50,078 nt of DNA from an uncultured Prevotellaceae bacterium (GCA_946405805.1 CAMJIL010000014.1:1-50078), one strand, 5' to 3'; counted from the stretch's first letter, positions 33,380 through 43,626 are shown. Made by a program: numbers and translations. Notes: generated by a model from the letters alone, not told the origin.

Positions 33380-34054
33380 TTATGCCAACGCTTTTAGGAA
33401 GGCTTTTAGTTTGTCAACATCTTTCATGCCGGGTGTTTTTTCAAACCTCGAATTAAGGTCTATGCCCACACACATGGGATGCTTGAAAGACTTTACGGCT
33501 TCAGCATCATCAGGCCCGATGCCTCCGGAGAGCAGGAAAGGGATGTTTCCGTCATACATGTTTATCAATGACCAGTCGAAATGCTTGCCTGTTCCCCCGA
33601 CTGTTTGTGTGCTCTTGGTGTCAAAGAGAAACATATCAACATGCCCTTCGTAGGTTTTCCATTTAAGAACATCGGATTTCTCGTTGATGCTCAGCGCCTT
33701 GATGATTTTTACATCAGGGAGAATGTCCGGCACCAAAGTCTTCCTCAGATTATCAATGTATATGGGTGATTCGTTACCATGCAACTGAATGTAGTCAAGC
33801 TTGTAATTGTATGCATGTGTAACGACATTCTGTGGCATCTCGTCAACAAAGACACCAACATACGAGGCATCGGGATTGCTGATATCTTTTATAACTGGAT
33901 TTTTGAGATCTGGTATGATGCCGGCATTTGTGCTGATGCTCTGCACATAGCGTGGACTCTTGGGCCAGAAGATGAGGCCTATCATATTAACTCCCAAAGC
34001 TATTACCTGTTGTATATTCTCGGCATCTCTCATGCCGCATACTTTTATTTTCAT
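33380..34054 (-). CDS. trpF: Phosphoribosylanthranilate isomerase TrpF
   Basis: A 224-residue TIM-barrel protein with the N-terminal KVCGMRDAENI (catalytic Cys6), IGLIFWPKSPRYV, VGVFVDE, IQLHGNESP and a phosphate-binding LLSGGIGPDD. It isomerises PRA to CdRP in tryptophan synthesis. No other trp biosynthesis gene is near; it follows tamL by 15 bases on the same strand and probably shares its transcript. The sequence looks complete and functional. Confidence 0.94.
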   Translation of the reverse strand: MKIKVCGMRDAENIQQVIALGVNMIGLIFWPKSPRYVQSISTNAGIIPDLKNPVIKDISNPDASYVGVFVDEMPQNVVTHAYNYKLDYIQLHGNESPIYIDNLRKTLVPDILPDVKIIKALSINEKSDVLKWKTYEGHVDMFLFDTKSTQTVGGTGKHFDWSLINMYDGNIPFLLSGGIGPDDAEAVKSFKHPMCVGIDLNSRFEKTPGMKDVDKLKAFLKALA

Positions 34055-34069
34055 GAAATCAATTATGAA

Positions 34070-36550
34070 TTAGAATGGATATCCGATTGCAAAGTTCAGC
34101 ACTTGTGAGCTACTGAATTTTCCTTTGAAGAAACCCTTTTGATATGGGGTGTGAATAGCATAACCCCAATCTAAACGTATAACAAAGAAGTCGAGGTCAT
34201 ATCTTATGCCGACTCCAATATCTGTTGCCACATCGAACTTTGCGGGGTCACCAAGTCCTTCTTTTTTGTAGTATTCACGGCTGCTGTGTCTCAGGCTCCA
34301 TACGTTGCCGGCATCCAAGAAGAGAGCTCCATACAAACTTCCGAAAAGATGTGGACGATATTCCAGATTCAGTACAGCTTTGCAGTCACCATTGTGGTTG
34401 AGGTATGCTAATGTTCTGTCATCATAGTGTACTTCACCTGGACCGATATTTCTCATTGTGAAACCGCGCAAGTCATTAGCGCCACCGATATAGAACAGTT
34501 CAGAGAATGGTGCTACGCTGTTATTGCCATATGCTGTCATAATGCCTCCATAGAAGTGCATCACAAAACTGGTATGGCTGTCAATGCCGCCAATGGTCCA
34601 TGTCTTCTTGATATCGGCTTCGAACTTCAGGAATTGTGAGAATGGAGTGCCGAAGAGTTTCTTGCCTTTCTCGTTAAGTTTCTTTCCACCGATGAGTGCT
34701 CCCAAATCGCATAGGTTACCCGCTTCGCTTATTGTTCCTTGGAAATATATCGGATTACGGAACTCCACAGGAGAATTGTACGTATAGGTATAGCGTATCT
34801 TTGGTGTCATCTCGTCATTCAATGCTACGATGGCAGTTGGTGATTTTTTTACCTTCTCCATATAGTCATCTGTAATATCCGTTGTTCGTCCGTAAGTCAG
34901 TATCAGTGGTGACAAACGATGTACACTGGTGGCTGTTGGTTGGAATAGGTACGAGAATTCTGCGGAAAGAATATTCCTTCTGAAGAATCCTGCCCTGCGT
35001 ATTGTCTCTCCAGAAACAGAAATGATTGTTGCAGGAGTGGTGTACCATCTGCGTCTGAATCTCCTGTTGCTGTTTTCTTGGGCGCTTTTTGATTTCGTTA
35101 GGAAGTTTGGCCAAAGCAGTCGTGGGAAGGTTAATTCTGTAGAGAGGTCGAAGTTATAACTGTTTCCCATGTGTTGTCCTCCACCCACTTGGAATTCGTA
35201 GTTTGCTCCTGCAGAGATGGTCAGTGATTCACCTCCTCTGAAAGCATTACGTTTCGTGACACCTACTCTCACACCAGGTCCTACGCGCCCTGATGTCTTT
35301 CCGATGCCGTTTGCCTCAAAGGTAAAGTCATATGGCTTATCGAGAACAGTTGTCACATACATATCGAGCACTCCTGCTCCTGCCCGGGTGTCGAGAGAGT
35401 CGTTGCCTCGTCTGACGCCTATAGAATCAGCAATAGTATGCAGAGTGCCGTCTGGATTCTTCCTTTTCCTGAAAGATATATCGATGCTTGAGAATATACC
35501 CTTCGACGCTAAGGCGTTGATACTCTCGTCATAGGCATCCTGTGAGAAGAGCATACCAGGTCTCAACTTCGTATCAGCAAGAATAATTCTTGGTCGGATA
35601 GGGGACTTTGGTCTGATACTGTCTTCTTTATGCTTACGTGCATATTTTATGGTCAGGAAACGAGTGGAAACAGAGTCTGTTATCTGTTCTCTCATCTCAC
35701 GTTTTATTGTCACATTGGTCGTTCCGATAACCCATTTCTTCAAAGCATCCTCGGGTAGGGAGTCAGCGAGATGAACCTGCAGATGTACCTTGCCTGGTGT
35801 CGCTACAGTGTCAGCCAGATATGAGGTGTATGATGGCTTGTAGTCATAGTATCCGTGGTTTCTCAGCAGGCGGTATATTCTCGTTCTCTCGTTGTCGAGG
35901 CCTACAACCGAGAAGGGGGCTCCGCTATGAAGGCTTGAGAGGTTCTTGTTCCTCTTGGTTGGAGAGAAGGAGTCTCCATAAATTATTCTGTTATAGATAT
36001 CCGTTGGATAGTTGGAGTAGCTGATGGTATCCAGAGTATAAAGATGTCCGAAGTTTACATGATACTTAATCTTCTGTTGCTTTGCCATCCCCGATGAATC
36101 TCTCTTGCCGTGATCTGTTGTCTCGTAGGTGATATTGCCAGAGAAATAACCGTTATTCTGCAATACACTTTCTGCCACAGAAGCGCGTAGAGTAGGATTG
36201 ACATTACTCATGAGGACAGGAGCCTTTCCGAAAGAACTGGTGAGCCATTTAGCAAATTTGCTGTCCTTGTTGTGCCATGAGTTATATATCCACAGACCAT
36301 AAGGGAAGATAGTACGATAATAGCTGCTGCCAAATAGCGCACCATTCGGCTTTGTGGCAAGTGCTGCCTCCACTTCCGCTTTTGTGTCTACAAAGTGACT
36401 GTTATGTCCTTGCGGCTCTCCTTTCCAGTCTATCTTCTCCAAACCGATATATAGCTGCTCTCCCTCTTCGAGATGTGAAGTAGTAGAGCATGCGGCAAGG
36501 ATCAGCAGACAGATGGGGATATATATGTATGAAAGAATATACTGTCTCAT
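34070..36550 (-). CDS. Omp85-family lipoprotein, TamL-type
   Basis: The 826-residue protein has a lipoprotein signal (LILAACS, Cys21), an N-terminal POTRA-like region to about 400 and a C-terminal Omp85 barrel with the family segment ELFYIGGANDLRGF. The final residues VLNFAIGYPF have a terminal aromatic as in outer-membrane beta barrels. In Bacteroidetes a lipidated TamA relative (TamL) pairs with TamB, and here tamB ends seven bases upstream. The pair is thought to work in outer-membrane biogenesis. A second paralogue lies divergently at 41382-43574. Confidence 0.85.
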   Translation of the reverse strand: MRQYILSYIYIPICLLILAACSTTSHLEEGEQLYIGLEKIDWKGEPQGHNSHFVDTKAEVEAALATKPNGALFGSSYYRTIFPYGLWIYNSWHNKDSKFAKWLTSSFGKAPVLMSNVNPTLRASVAESVLQNNGYFSGNITYETTDHGKRDSSGMAKQQKIKYHVNFGHLYTLDTISYSNYPTDIYNRIIYGDSFSPTKRNKNLSSLHSGAPFSVVGLDNERTRIYRLLRNHGYYDYKPSYTSYLADTVATPGKVHLQVHLADSLPEDALKKWVIGTTNVTIKREMREQITDSVSTRFLTIKYARKHKEDSIRPKSPIRPRIILADTKLRPGMLFSQDAYDESINALASKGIFSSIDISFRKRKNPDGTLHTIADSIGVRRGNDSLDTRAGAGVLDMYVTTVLDKPYDFTFEANGIGKTSGRVGPGVRVGVTKRNAFRGGESLTISAGANYEFQVGGGQHMGNSYNFDLSTELTFPRLLWPNFLTKSKSAQENSNRRFRRRWYTTPATIISVSGETIRRAGFFRRNILSAEFSYLFQPTATSVHRLSPLILTYGRTTDITDDYMEKVKKSPTAIVALNDEMTPKIRYTYTYNSPVEFRNPIYFQGTISEAGNLCDLGALIGGKKLNEKGKKLFGTPFSQFLKFEADIKKTWTIGGIDSHTSFVMHFYGGIMTAYGNNSVAPFSELFYIGGANDLRGFTMRNIGPGEVHYDDRTLAYLNHNGDCKAVLNLEYRPHLFGSLYGALFLDAGNVWSLRHSSREYYKKEGLGDPAKFDVATDIGVGIRYDLDFFVIRLDWGYAIHTPYQKGFFKGKFSSSQVLNFAIGYPF

Positions 36551-36557
36551 GTATGCT

Positions 36558-39500
36558 TTATTGTTGTGGACGTTGTGAACGTTGTGGAAGACGTTGCGGT
36601 TCTACTGCTTTGGGAGAATAAAAGAGGTCCTTCAGCTTCTGCAGTTTTCTCTTATACATATAACCTGCTCCATATTGTCTGACATATCCTTCGAGGAAGT
36701 CATAGACATTATCCTTGAAGAATAGTCGCATATATTGGTTAGATGTCTCTGAGAGTCTGTATTGCACATCGACATTGTCAAAGAAGGACCTGTTCTGTCC
36801 TGATACATCGTTACCAGTAGAAATCTTTCCTCCGACAGAGATGTTCAGCCTATTGTTCCAGAAGCGTTTCGCAAATTTGAATGTATAGTCGGTATGCATA
36901 GTACCATCATCGCTTGTGGTCTTGTCCATTCCCATTTGGAAGTCCATCGTCTTGAGAGCATTACCAGCAATATTGTTTATTTCTGATTGCAGGAAGCTGT
37001 TCAGGGCAGAACTCATAGAGAATGATGATGTGTTGCTGTCAGAGAGATACATACCGGTGGTAAGCATCGTTACTGCCACCTTTCCTCGGGCTTCTGTTGA
37101 CATCATTGCCAACTCACTGGCTACTGTCTGATCTTCCGGTGCTTCGATGATGAATTCAAGTCCCATGTCTTTCAGCGACTTGGTTATTACGACACCACAG
37201 TTGAATGTTACCATTTTGTTTGCTCCATTATCAGATACAGAAGCTCTTACACGTTCTGTTGCTGTGATGTTCATGCGAGGATTGAGGAGGTCGCCTGTAA
37301 ACTCCAGCCAAGAGCCGCTGGCAATGGTGAAAGTCTTGAGTGGAATGACAGGAAGAGAATATTTCATCTCACCTTCATTGATGGTGTATCTGCCAGTGAT
37401 GGTGATTTCTCCTGAGTCATATTTCATCTTCAGGTTACCACCTCCCACAAGGTCGAGGTAGTTGGAGTGGTCGGCATTAATCCAACACTTCACGTGAGCT
37501 CCGTCAATGACATTGACAGTGAAGTTCATCAGCATACCATCGACAGCAGGTTTTACTGTGGTGACAGTTGTGGTATCGCTGAGATTGGTGAAGGTAACGA
37601 GTTCCTTCAGGCGATTATCCGTTGTAATAGGAGAGTCTCTCAGTATGTAGTTAAGGTCTGTCGTCGGAAGCACATCCAATCGCCCCACTACTCTCAACTT
37701 TGACAATTCTCCTCGCATGCCGCAATAGAAGTTTACGAAGGCTTTGCCGTAGGCTTCTGACTTCGGCGTCTCCTTGGCATCAATGAGCAGGAAGTTTTCT
37801 GCCTTCATCCTCAGGTTTACTGTGATGTGGTCGAGGTCGGCAAAATCAACTTCACCACTTGCTATGAGAGGACTATCGTTAGAGGCATAAACCTGGAAGT
37901 TCTCTAACAACAGTTTTGAATTCTGTACTCTCACAGGGTCGTCATCAAAACGCATCTTCACACCATATGGTATGCTAATGAGGCTGGCATTCTCAAGGAA
38001 CAGTTCACCATTTACCATCGGCTTGCTTGTGGTGCCCTGCACATCGAGAGAACCATCGGCGGTTCCTTCCAATCCTATTATCTGGTCTTCTATGAAACCA
38101 TTGATGAGATTGAGAGGACATTTCTTTAGGTCGGCAGTCAGCGAGAGACTTTCTGTTGTGTTGTTATAGCGTCCTATGATTGTTGCTATCTCTCTGTCGT
38201 CCAGCGATACAGTTCCGTCAACATAGTGTTGGTTACCTTCTTCTTCCGGCATATATACAAACTGTGTGCTGAGGTTGCCGATAGGAGATTTCTCATACAC
38301 CATATTCTCGACACTCATATCTGTTGATACAGTCATCTCCGTCATGCTATTCATCACGATATGGAAGTCTCCGTCCAACATACCGCTAACCTTCGGAGCG
38401 TATGGTATTCCGTTGGTCAGCTTTTGGAGATTTATGCGAGTCAGCGACAGCGTCAAATCCTGCCATGCTTCATGTGAACCGGATATCAGTTCTAATCCCA
38501 TACCATCATCCGACCTCATCTTTACATTGGCTGTAACAGCATTCTTCTTTCCAAGTGTGATGTGGTTGTCTTTGTTGAGTTGGAACTTCGCATATCCTAT
38601 CACCGGCTCATCAGGGGTAAGACGAATCCTCAATCTCCTGTTGTCGCCTTGGTTTTCGTCTTTCGTCTTTCGTCCTTCGTCTTTCGTCCTTAGACTGTCA
38701 ACGTCCTCGTTGACCACCATCGCTTCCAATCCAAGTTTCAGTGCCAGCTCGTTGTTGTTGTCAAAGATGTTGGTGTTCAGGGTCAGTCCTTGCTCCAATA
38801 ATTCTCCGTCGGCGAGTGCTGCAAAGACGATGTCATTTGGTTCGTAGTTCTGTACCCTCAGGGCATAGGTCATCTTCATCGGTGTGATGATGTTGCCCAA
38901 AGAGTCAAGTATATGGTTGGTACTGTTAATCTTCAGTCCTATGGTGTCGAGCTGATATCCCGCTGTCTGCAGCTTGTGCATTCGCAGTTCACCATTGATG
39001 CCGTTCTCCCTCGAGACATGGAATCGTGCCAATACGCGGTCGAAGTTTATGTCGTAATATTTCGCAAAACGTGAGATAGGATTCTCCTTGCCGCATCTGA
39101 GGTAGAAGTTCAGCTTTGGCAATGCATCCCTTATCTCTGCCTGGTCGAAGGTATAGTTGTTCATCTGTTTGTTCAATATCTTCGACAGTTCGTTGGCTTG
39201 TCTCATGAGCCATTCGTAACCGCCTCGCATTGTGACGAGTGATTCGAAGTCACCACAATGAATGTCAGCCCTTGTGGTATCTCGTCGTGTCAGCAATCCC
39301 AGTACAATGTCGTCAGGATGGAATGTCTGTACGGAGTCTGTTATGGTGATGTCGCTGATGATGCCGTTAAGCTTTATGTCGTCATAGACATCGGTGCTTC
39401 GTGGCAGGCCTGGAATATTTGGCAGTTTTATGCCGCTCTGGCGCACTTCAAAGTCATAATGTCCACAGAGTCCTATCTTCAATGGTACGTCCACCAGATG

Positions 39501-41222
39501 CATCTGATAGAGGTCTATGTTCCTCATGTCTGTGAACATTGTCGCCTTAATGCCTGTCGGCTTCATATTGTCCATCAGGGCATCAAGAAGTATCTCTCCC
39601 TCCAACGCTTTGCTTTGAGGGTTGAGGGTAGCCTTTATGACGCGGGTGTCGGCATGCACCTTTCCTGATAGTGTCAGGTCCCCGAGACCATATTGCTGCA
39701 GGTCTGGCATTCCCAACTTGCGCAGGTCGCTGCTGTTCATCCTGAAGCTGTTCATACCGGCATCAACGTTATATGCCATCGTCTTGTAGTTGAAGGTGCC
39801 GCTGGAATTCAACTTACCGCCGTCGTCGGTTCTTATGTCGGCAATATAGTCTATGTTAGCACCGCTGATGGTGGCATCGATGTCACCCTGTGCCCTGAGA
39901 TATCTGTATGTCTTTACCTTCGCCTTTGCCTTTGCCCTGAACATCGGGCTGTCATAGTTCATTGGGTACGACAGGTCGAACGGTCTTATGTCCACAGAGG
40001 CGAGGGTAGGGATGTCGGCCTTGACAAATGGGATGTGCAGATTCCGCATGTTGCCGTGCACTTCTGTCGAGATAGTCATTGGCATCGTGGGCAGATATTG
40101 ACGCAATGGTGCTGCATCCGTCAGTTTCAGTCCCTCCACAATCTTCAGCACATCGCTGCGTCCTATGCTGGCATCCAGTCGTGCGTCAATAGGTCCTGTG
40201 CTACCTTCGTCAAAAGCATTGAGGGCCATATTCAGGTGGGTGGAAATTCTGCTGGCAGAGGTTTGTAATGAACCATCCACAACAACCCTCGTAGTATCCA
40301 TATCCACCTTCGCCGATAACGTCGAGGTCAAACCTGAAACCTCCTCACCTAAGAACACCGTTTCCGTGCATTCTTTTATGTTAGCCGAGAACAGCGGTTT
40401 GCTGTTTGCAAGGGCGAATGAGAGGTCTTCTATGTTTGCTTTCAGATTCTCTACGCGGTAGGTATCGTAAATTGCCGCTCTGATGCCGGCACCGATGCCT
40501 TTGATACCCAGCTGCATATTCACCGTTGTGTCGCGAGGGTCAGCGTTCTCCTGCATTGCGAAGTCGATGCCGCTGGCATTCAGCGATAGGGTATCCACCT
40601 TTGCGCCGTAGCCGTTAAAACGTTTTACGCCGCCATTGAAAGTGCCGACGCTATAGTGTTGTTTCCCGAGGTCGAAGACGCCATCCTCTGCTTTTGCCAT
40701 AACGCCTCTTACGACGACAGGAATGCTATCCCCCTTCATCATCATCCAAAGGTTTACGTTTGTGATGTTCGCCTTCCCGAGGTTTATGGTATAAGGCAGT
40801 TCTGTCTTCGAAGTGTCCTCTGGTGCTTCGTAGTTGAGGTCCAGGTTTACGTTGGCGCTGTCTGCCTCAAGTGTTGTGATGTCGATATTGTTGTCTAATA
40901 GGGCCAGCGGCTGCCATCCTACTATAGCGCGTCCCAGGTAGATGTCAAACTGCGGGCTGTCGGGTAGGGTGTCGCAAGGTACGAGCCACTGAGCACTCCT
41001 CACCTTACATTGCGTCACCTCCAAGTCCAGAGGCCATACTATATGGATGGTGCCGATAGATATCTGCATGCCGGTCTTTTCGGAGGCAATCTTGCTGCCA
41101 TAGTCAACGGCCCAGTTCTGTACAGCCGGTATATATAGCGCTATTGCCAACAGCACTACCAGCACTATCGGAGTCAGTATAACCCCGAGCAGGACTTTTA
41201 GTATGACAGATATCTTTTTCAA
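36558..41222 (-). CDS. tamB: TamB-like translocation and assembly module protein
   Basis: About 1554 residues with one N-terminal membrane anchor (VILKVLLGVILTPIVLVVLLA), a very long beta-helical AsmA/TamB-type body and the conserved C-terminal TamB (DUF490) region (near residues 1150-1500). There is no in-frame ATG near the start. The anchor begins at a TTG (41222) giving LKKISVILK; an earlier TTG at 41255 lies upstream of the predicted transcription start. TamB spans the periplasm and is linked to lipid or protein transfer to the outer membrane. A TTTCGTC heptad tract at 38652-38692 is translated in frame as a Lys/Asp/Glu-rich insert (RTKDEGRKTKDENQ). Confidence 0.87.
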   Translation of the reverse strand: MKKISVILKVLLGVILTPIVLVVLLAIALYIPAVQNWAVDYGSKIASEKTGMQISIGTIHIVWPLDLEVTQCKVRSAQWLVPCDTLPDSPQFDIYLGRAIVGWQPLALLDNNIDITTLEADSANVNLDLNYEAPEDTSKTELPYTINLGKANITNVNLWMMMKGDSIPVVVRGVMAKAEDGVFDLGKQHYSVGTFNGGVKRFNGYGAKVDTLSLNASGIDFAMQENADPRDTTVNMQLGIKGIGAGIRAAIYDTYRVENLKANIEDLSFALANSKPLFSANIKECTETVFLGEEVSGLTSTLSAKVDMDTTRVVVDGSLQTSASRISTHLNMALNAFDEGSTGPIDARLDASIGRSDVLKIVEGLKLTDAAPLRQYLPTMPMTISTEVHGNMRNLHIPFVKADIPTLASVDIRPFDLSYPMNYDSPMFRAKAKAKVKTYRYLRAQGDIDATISGANIDYIADIRTDDGGKLNSSGTFNYKTMAYNVDAGMNSFRMNSSDLRKLGMPDLQQYGLGDLTLSGKVHADTRVIKATLNPQSKALEGEILLDALMDNMKPTGIKATMFTDMRNIDLYQMHLVDVPLKIGLCGHYDFEVRQSGIKLPNIPGLPRSTDVYDDIKLNGIISDITITDSVQTFHPDDIVLGLLTRRDTTRADIHCGDFESLVTMRGGYEWLMRQANELSKILNKQMNNYTFDQAEIRDALPKLNFYLRCGKENPISRFAKYYDINFDRVLARFHVSRENGINGELRMHKLQTAGYQLDTIGLKINSTNHILDSLGNIITPMKMTYALRVQNYEPNDIVFAALADGELLEQGLTLNTNIFDNNNELALKLGLEAMVVNEDVDSLRTKDEGRKTKDENQGDNRRLRIRLTPDEPVIGYAKFQLNKDNHITLGKKNAVTANVKMRSDDGMGLELISGSHEAWQDLTLSLTRINLQKLTNGIPYAPKVSGMLDGDFHIVMNSMTEMTVSTDMSVENMVYEKSPIGNLSTQFVYMPEEEGNQHYVDGTVSLDDREIATIIGRYNNTTESLSLTADLKKCPLNLINGFIEDQIIGLEGTADGSLDVQGTTSKPMVNGELFLENASLISIPYGVKMRFDDDPVRVQNSKLLLENFQVYASNDSPLIASGEVDFADLDHITVNLRMKAENFLLIDAKETPKSEAYGKAFVNFYCGMRGELSKLRVVGRLDVLPTTDLNYILRDSPITTDNRLKELVTFTNLSDTTTVTTVKPAVDGMLMNFTVNVIDGAHVKCWINADHSNYLDLVGGGNLKMKYDSGEITITGRYTINEGEMKYSLPVIPLKTFTIASGSWLEFTGDLLNPRMNITATERVRASVSDNGANKMVTFNCGVVITKSLKDMGLEFIIEAPEDQTVASELAMMSTEARGKVAVTMLTTGMYLSDSNTSSFSMSSALNSFLQSEINNIAGNALKTMDFQMGMDKTTSDDGTMHTDYTFKFAKRFWNNRLNISVGGKISTGNDVSGQNRSFFDNVDVQYRLSETSNQYMRLFFKDNVYDFLEGYVRQYGAGYMYKRKLQKLKDLFYSPKAVEPQRLPQRSQRPQQ
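38652..38692. repeat. Heptad tract (TTTCGTC) inside tamB
   Basis: Five to six 7-base units lie within the coding sequence; the insert length keeps the frame. The encoded stretch is highly charged and unlike the beta-helical surroundings. Confidence 0.85.
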
Positions 41223-41240
41223 TTTTGAATTATGAATTAT
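41221..41240. repeat. Short heptad tract at the tamB start (GAATTAT/GAATTTT)
   Basis: TTTTGAATTATGAATTATAT lies exactly at the 5' end of tamB and may have replaced its original start codon region. Confidence 0.6.
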
Positions 41241-41252
41241 ATACAGCGCTTG

Positions 41253-41283
41253 CAAAGATATTTAAAAAAAACGAAACAACAAA
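41253..41283 (-). promoter_or_regulatory. Promoter of tamB-tamL-trpF
   Basis: TTTG (41283-41280) and TATCTTTG (41260-41253) on the minus strand are 19 bases apart. Transcription near 41246 leaves TTG 41222 as the first usable start. Confidence 0.7.
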
Positions 41284-41327
41284 ATAAATAACAAGATTAT
41301 TTCTTTTATATGGCTTTTTAACACAAA

Positions 41328-41360
41328 ACTCTAAACCATAAACCCTAAACTCTAAACTAT
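41328..41360. repeat. Heptad tract (CTCTAAA/CATAAAC)
   Basis: About four 7-base units occupy the place where a -33 element of the divergent Omp85 gene would be expected. Confidence 0.75.
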
Positions 41361-41365
41361 TTTTA

Positions 41366-41373
41366 TATCTTTG
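41366..41373 (+). promoter_or_regulatory. -7 box of the second Omp85 lipoprotein gene
   Basis: TATCTTTG stands eight bases before the ATG at 41382, so the transcript would be leaderless or nearly so. No TTTG is found at the -33 distance, which is filled by a heptad tract. Confidence 0.55.
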
Positions 41374-41381
41374 CCTGCAAA

Positions 41382-43574
41382 ATGCGACGTTTACGTTTAT
41401 TATATCTGTTTCTGCCATCAGCAATCTTCTTGCTGATGATGGGTTGTTCTCCTCTGAAAGGTTTGAAGGATGACGAACTGATACTGAAACGCAACGTGGT
41501 GCGTTCCGTAGATGACAGCGTCAACGTGAGCGGATATATCGATTACATACAGCAAAAACCGCAAGGCAGCATGTTCTCTCGCAAACGTACCATTCTCGAT
41601 ACTGCTCTTGTGACGGTGAGTATGCGTAATCTGCAGCAGATGATGGAGAATAAGGGCTACCTCAATGCCGATGTCGATACAGCGATGTATATCCGTGACC
41701 GCAGGGCTACGGTGGCCTATGTCATATCGCCCCACCATCAGTATAAGGTGCGTAATGCGTGGTATGATGTGGCAGACCCCCATATCGATTCCCTCTTGCG
41801 TGCCGGTGGATTTTATAAGGGTGACCTGTCGCGCGGTAATGCCTTTTCTGCTGACAGGCTGAAAGAAGAGCAGCTGAAGTTTACGTCCTATCTCACCAAT
41901 CACGGCTACCGTAATTTCAACAAGCAGATGCTGACATTCGATGTCGATACCTCACGCCAGTATCATCTTGCCGATGTGGCGTTATATATCGGTCTCTATC
42001 GTCCTAATTCGCAGTCAGCCTCCTATCTCCATCCGCGATATTACATAAATAAAGTTACTTACAACGGGGCTGATTTCCTTCGTGAAAATACGTTGCATAC
42101 CAATACTATTTTCCAACCTGGTGAGCTGTATAGCGACAAGAAGGTTCAGGATACCTACAACCGCTTTGCGCGTCTTCAGGCGGTACGTTCTACCAATATC
42201 ACATTTACGGAACCTGTTAATGCCGACTCTCTGCTGAGCGACAGCGCGTCGGCCCTCATACCGCTCGATGTACAGGTAAACCTCACCAAGCGTAAGCCCC
42301 ATTCCATTCAGGTACAGCCCGAGGGCACCAATACCTCCGGCGACTTCGGAGCGGCCTTGTCTGTGACCTACGAAAACCGTAACATCTTCCACGGGAGCGA
42401 GGTGTTCAGCCTTTCTACCCGAGCTGCCTTCGAAGCCATCCGTGGACTTGAGGGTTATGACACCAATAACTATTTTGAGTTTGGCATCGAGGGAAAATTT
42501 ACCTTCCCTACCTTCATCGCTCCATGGGTATCTACCGACTACCAGCGGCGGCATAATGCCAAGACGGAGGTAGTGGTGAGCTACAACCGTCAGAACCGTC
42601 CTGAGTTCCACCGTCGTGTCTTCACCGGCGCATGGCGCTATAGGTGGCGCAATAGTGTGGGCAATGTGTCTTACCTGTATGACTTCCTCGACCTCAACTA
42701 TGTGTCAATGCCGTGGATTTCCGACACCTTCAGGCGCGACTATCTCGATAACAATACAAACCGTAATGCCATCCTGAAATATAACTACGAAGACCTCTTC
42801 ATCATGAAGACGGGTTTTGGCATCACCTATTCAGACAAGTATAATTCCCTTAAAGCCAATGTCGAGACTGCCGGCAACCTTCTCTATGGTTTGGCGAGCA
42901 TCTTCAAATTCCCCAAGAACGACAACGGCGACTATAAGGCTTTCCGCATAGCCTTTGCGCAGTATGCCAAGTTCGACATCGATTATACACGCCTCATAGC
43001 GTTGAGTGAAGATTTTCGCGTGAATCCTGACAATCCTTCCGGTCCGCTGTCGTCGCTGTCTCTTGCCCTCCATGCCCGTGTTGGTGTTGCTGTGCCTTAT
43101 GCCAACAGCGATATGCTGCCTTTCGAGAAACGCTATTTCTCTGGCGGTGCCAATAGCGTTCGCGGATGGAGCGTGCGCACGCTCGGTCCAGGTAGCTATT
43201 CCCGCAAAGACGGTCGCATTGACTTCATCAACCAGACGGGCGACATGAAGATAGACCTCAATGCCGAGTTGCGTGGCAATCTGTTTTGGAAGTTCCAAGG
43301 TGCCCTCTTTCTCGATGCTGGTAATGTGTGGACTCTTCGCGACTATGCCGACCAGCCAGGCGGTATTTTCAAGGTTACCAGCCTGTGGAAGGAGATGGCA
43401 GTAGCCTATGGCGTAGGCCTGAGGATGAACTTCAGCTATTTCGTCCTTCGTCTCGACCTCGGCATGAAAGCCGTCAATCCAAGCTATGAAAACAACAAGG
43501 AACACTTCCCCCTTGTTCATCCCCGCTTCAGCCGCGACTATGCCCTCCACTTCGCTGTCGGCATGCCGTTCTGA
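41382..43574 (+). CDS. Second Omp85-family lipoprotein (TamL/BamA-like)
   Basis: A 730-residue protein with lipobox LMMGC (Cys22), POTRA-like N-terminal part (SPLKGLKDDELILKRNVV opening), and an Omp85 barrel with RYFSGGANSVRGWSVRTLG, the conserved (V)RG(F/W) loop, ending FAVGMPF. It is a clear paralogue in build of the protein at 34070-36550 but about 100 residues shorter. It is divergent to tamB across 160 bases. Either it is an alternative partner of TamB or a separate outer-membrane assembly factor. Both frames are intact. Confidence 0.85.
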   Translation: MRRLRLLYLFLPSAIFLLMMGCSPLKGLKDDELILKRNVVRSVDDSVNVSGYIDYIQQKPQGSMFSRKRTILDTALVTVSMRNLQQMMENKGYLNADVDTAMYIRDRRATVAYVISPHHQYKVRNAWYDVADPHIDSLLRAGGFYKGDLSRGNAFSADRLKEEQLKFTSYLTNHGYRNFNKQMLTFDVDTSRQYHLADVALYIGLYRPNSQSASYLHPRYYINKVTYNGADFLRENTLHTNTIFQPGELYSDKKVQDTYNRFARLQAVRSTNITFTEPVNADSLLSDSASALIPLDVQVNLTKRKPHSIQVQPEGTNTSGDFGAALSVTYENRNIFHGSEVFSLSTRAAFEAIRGLEGYDTNNYFEFGIEGKFTFPTFIAPWVSTDYQRRHNAKTEVVVSYNRQNRPEFHRRVFTGAWRYRWRNSVGNVSYLYDFLDLNYVSMPWISDTFRRDYLDNNTNRNAILKYNYEDLFIMKTGFGITYSDKYNSLKANVETAGNLLYGLASIFKFPKNDNGDYKAFRIAFAQYAKFDIDYTRLIALSEDFRVNPDNPSGPLSSLSLALHARVGVAVPYANSDMLPFEKRYFSGGANSVRGWSVRTLGPGSYSRKDGRIDFINQTGDMKIDLNAELRGNLFWKFQGALFLDAGNVWTLRDYADQPGGIFKVTSLWKEMAVAYGVGLRMNFSYFVLRLDLGMKAVNPSYENNKEHFPLVHPRFSRDYALHFAVGMPF

Positions 43575-43626
43575 TAATAATAAAATAGTTTACTGACCAA
43601 ATATTAACCCTAAACAAAAAAAGACT

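Noticed and set aside
41223..41255. Longer TamB start at TTG 41255
   Set aside because: It overlaps the -7 box; the extra residues are encoded by a short repeat tract.
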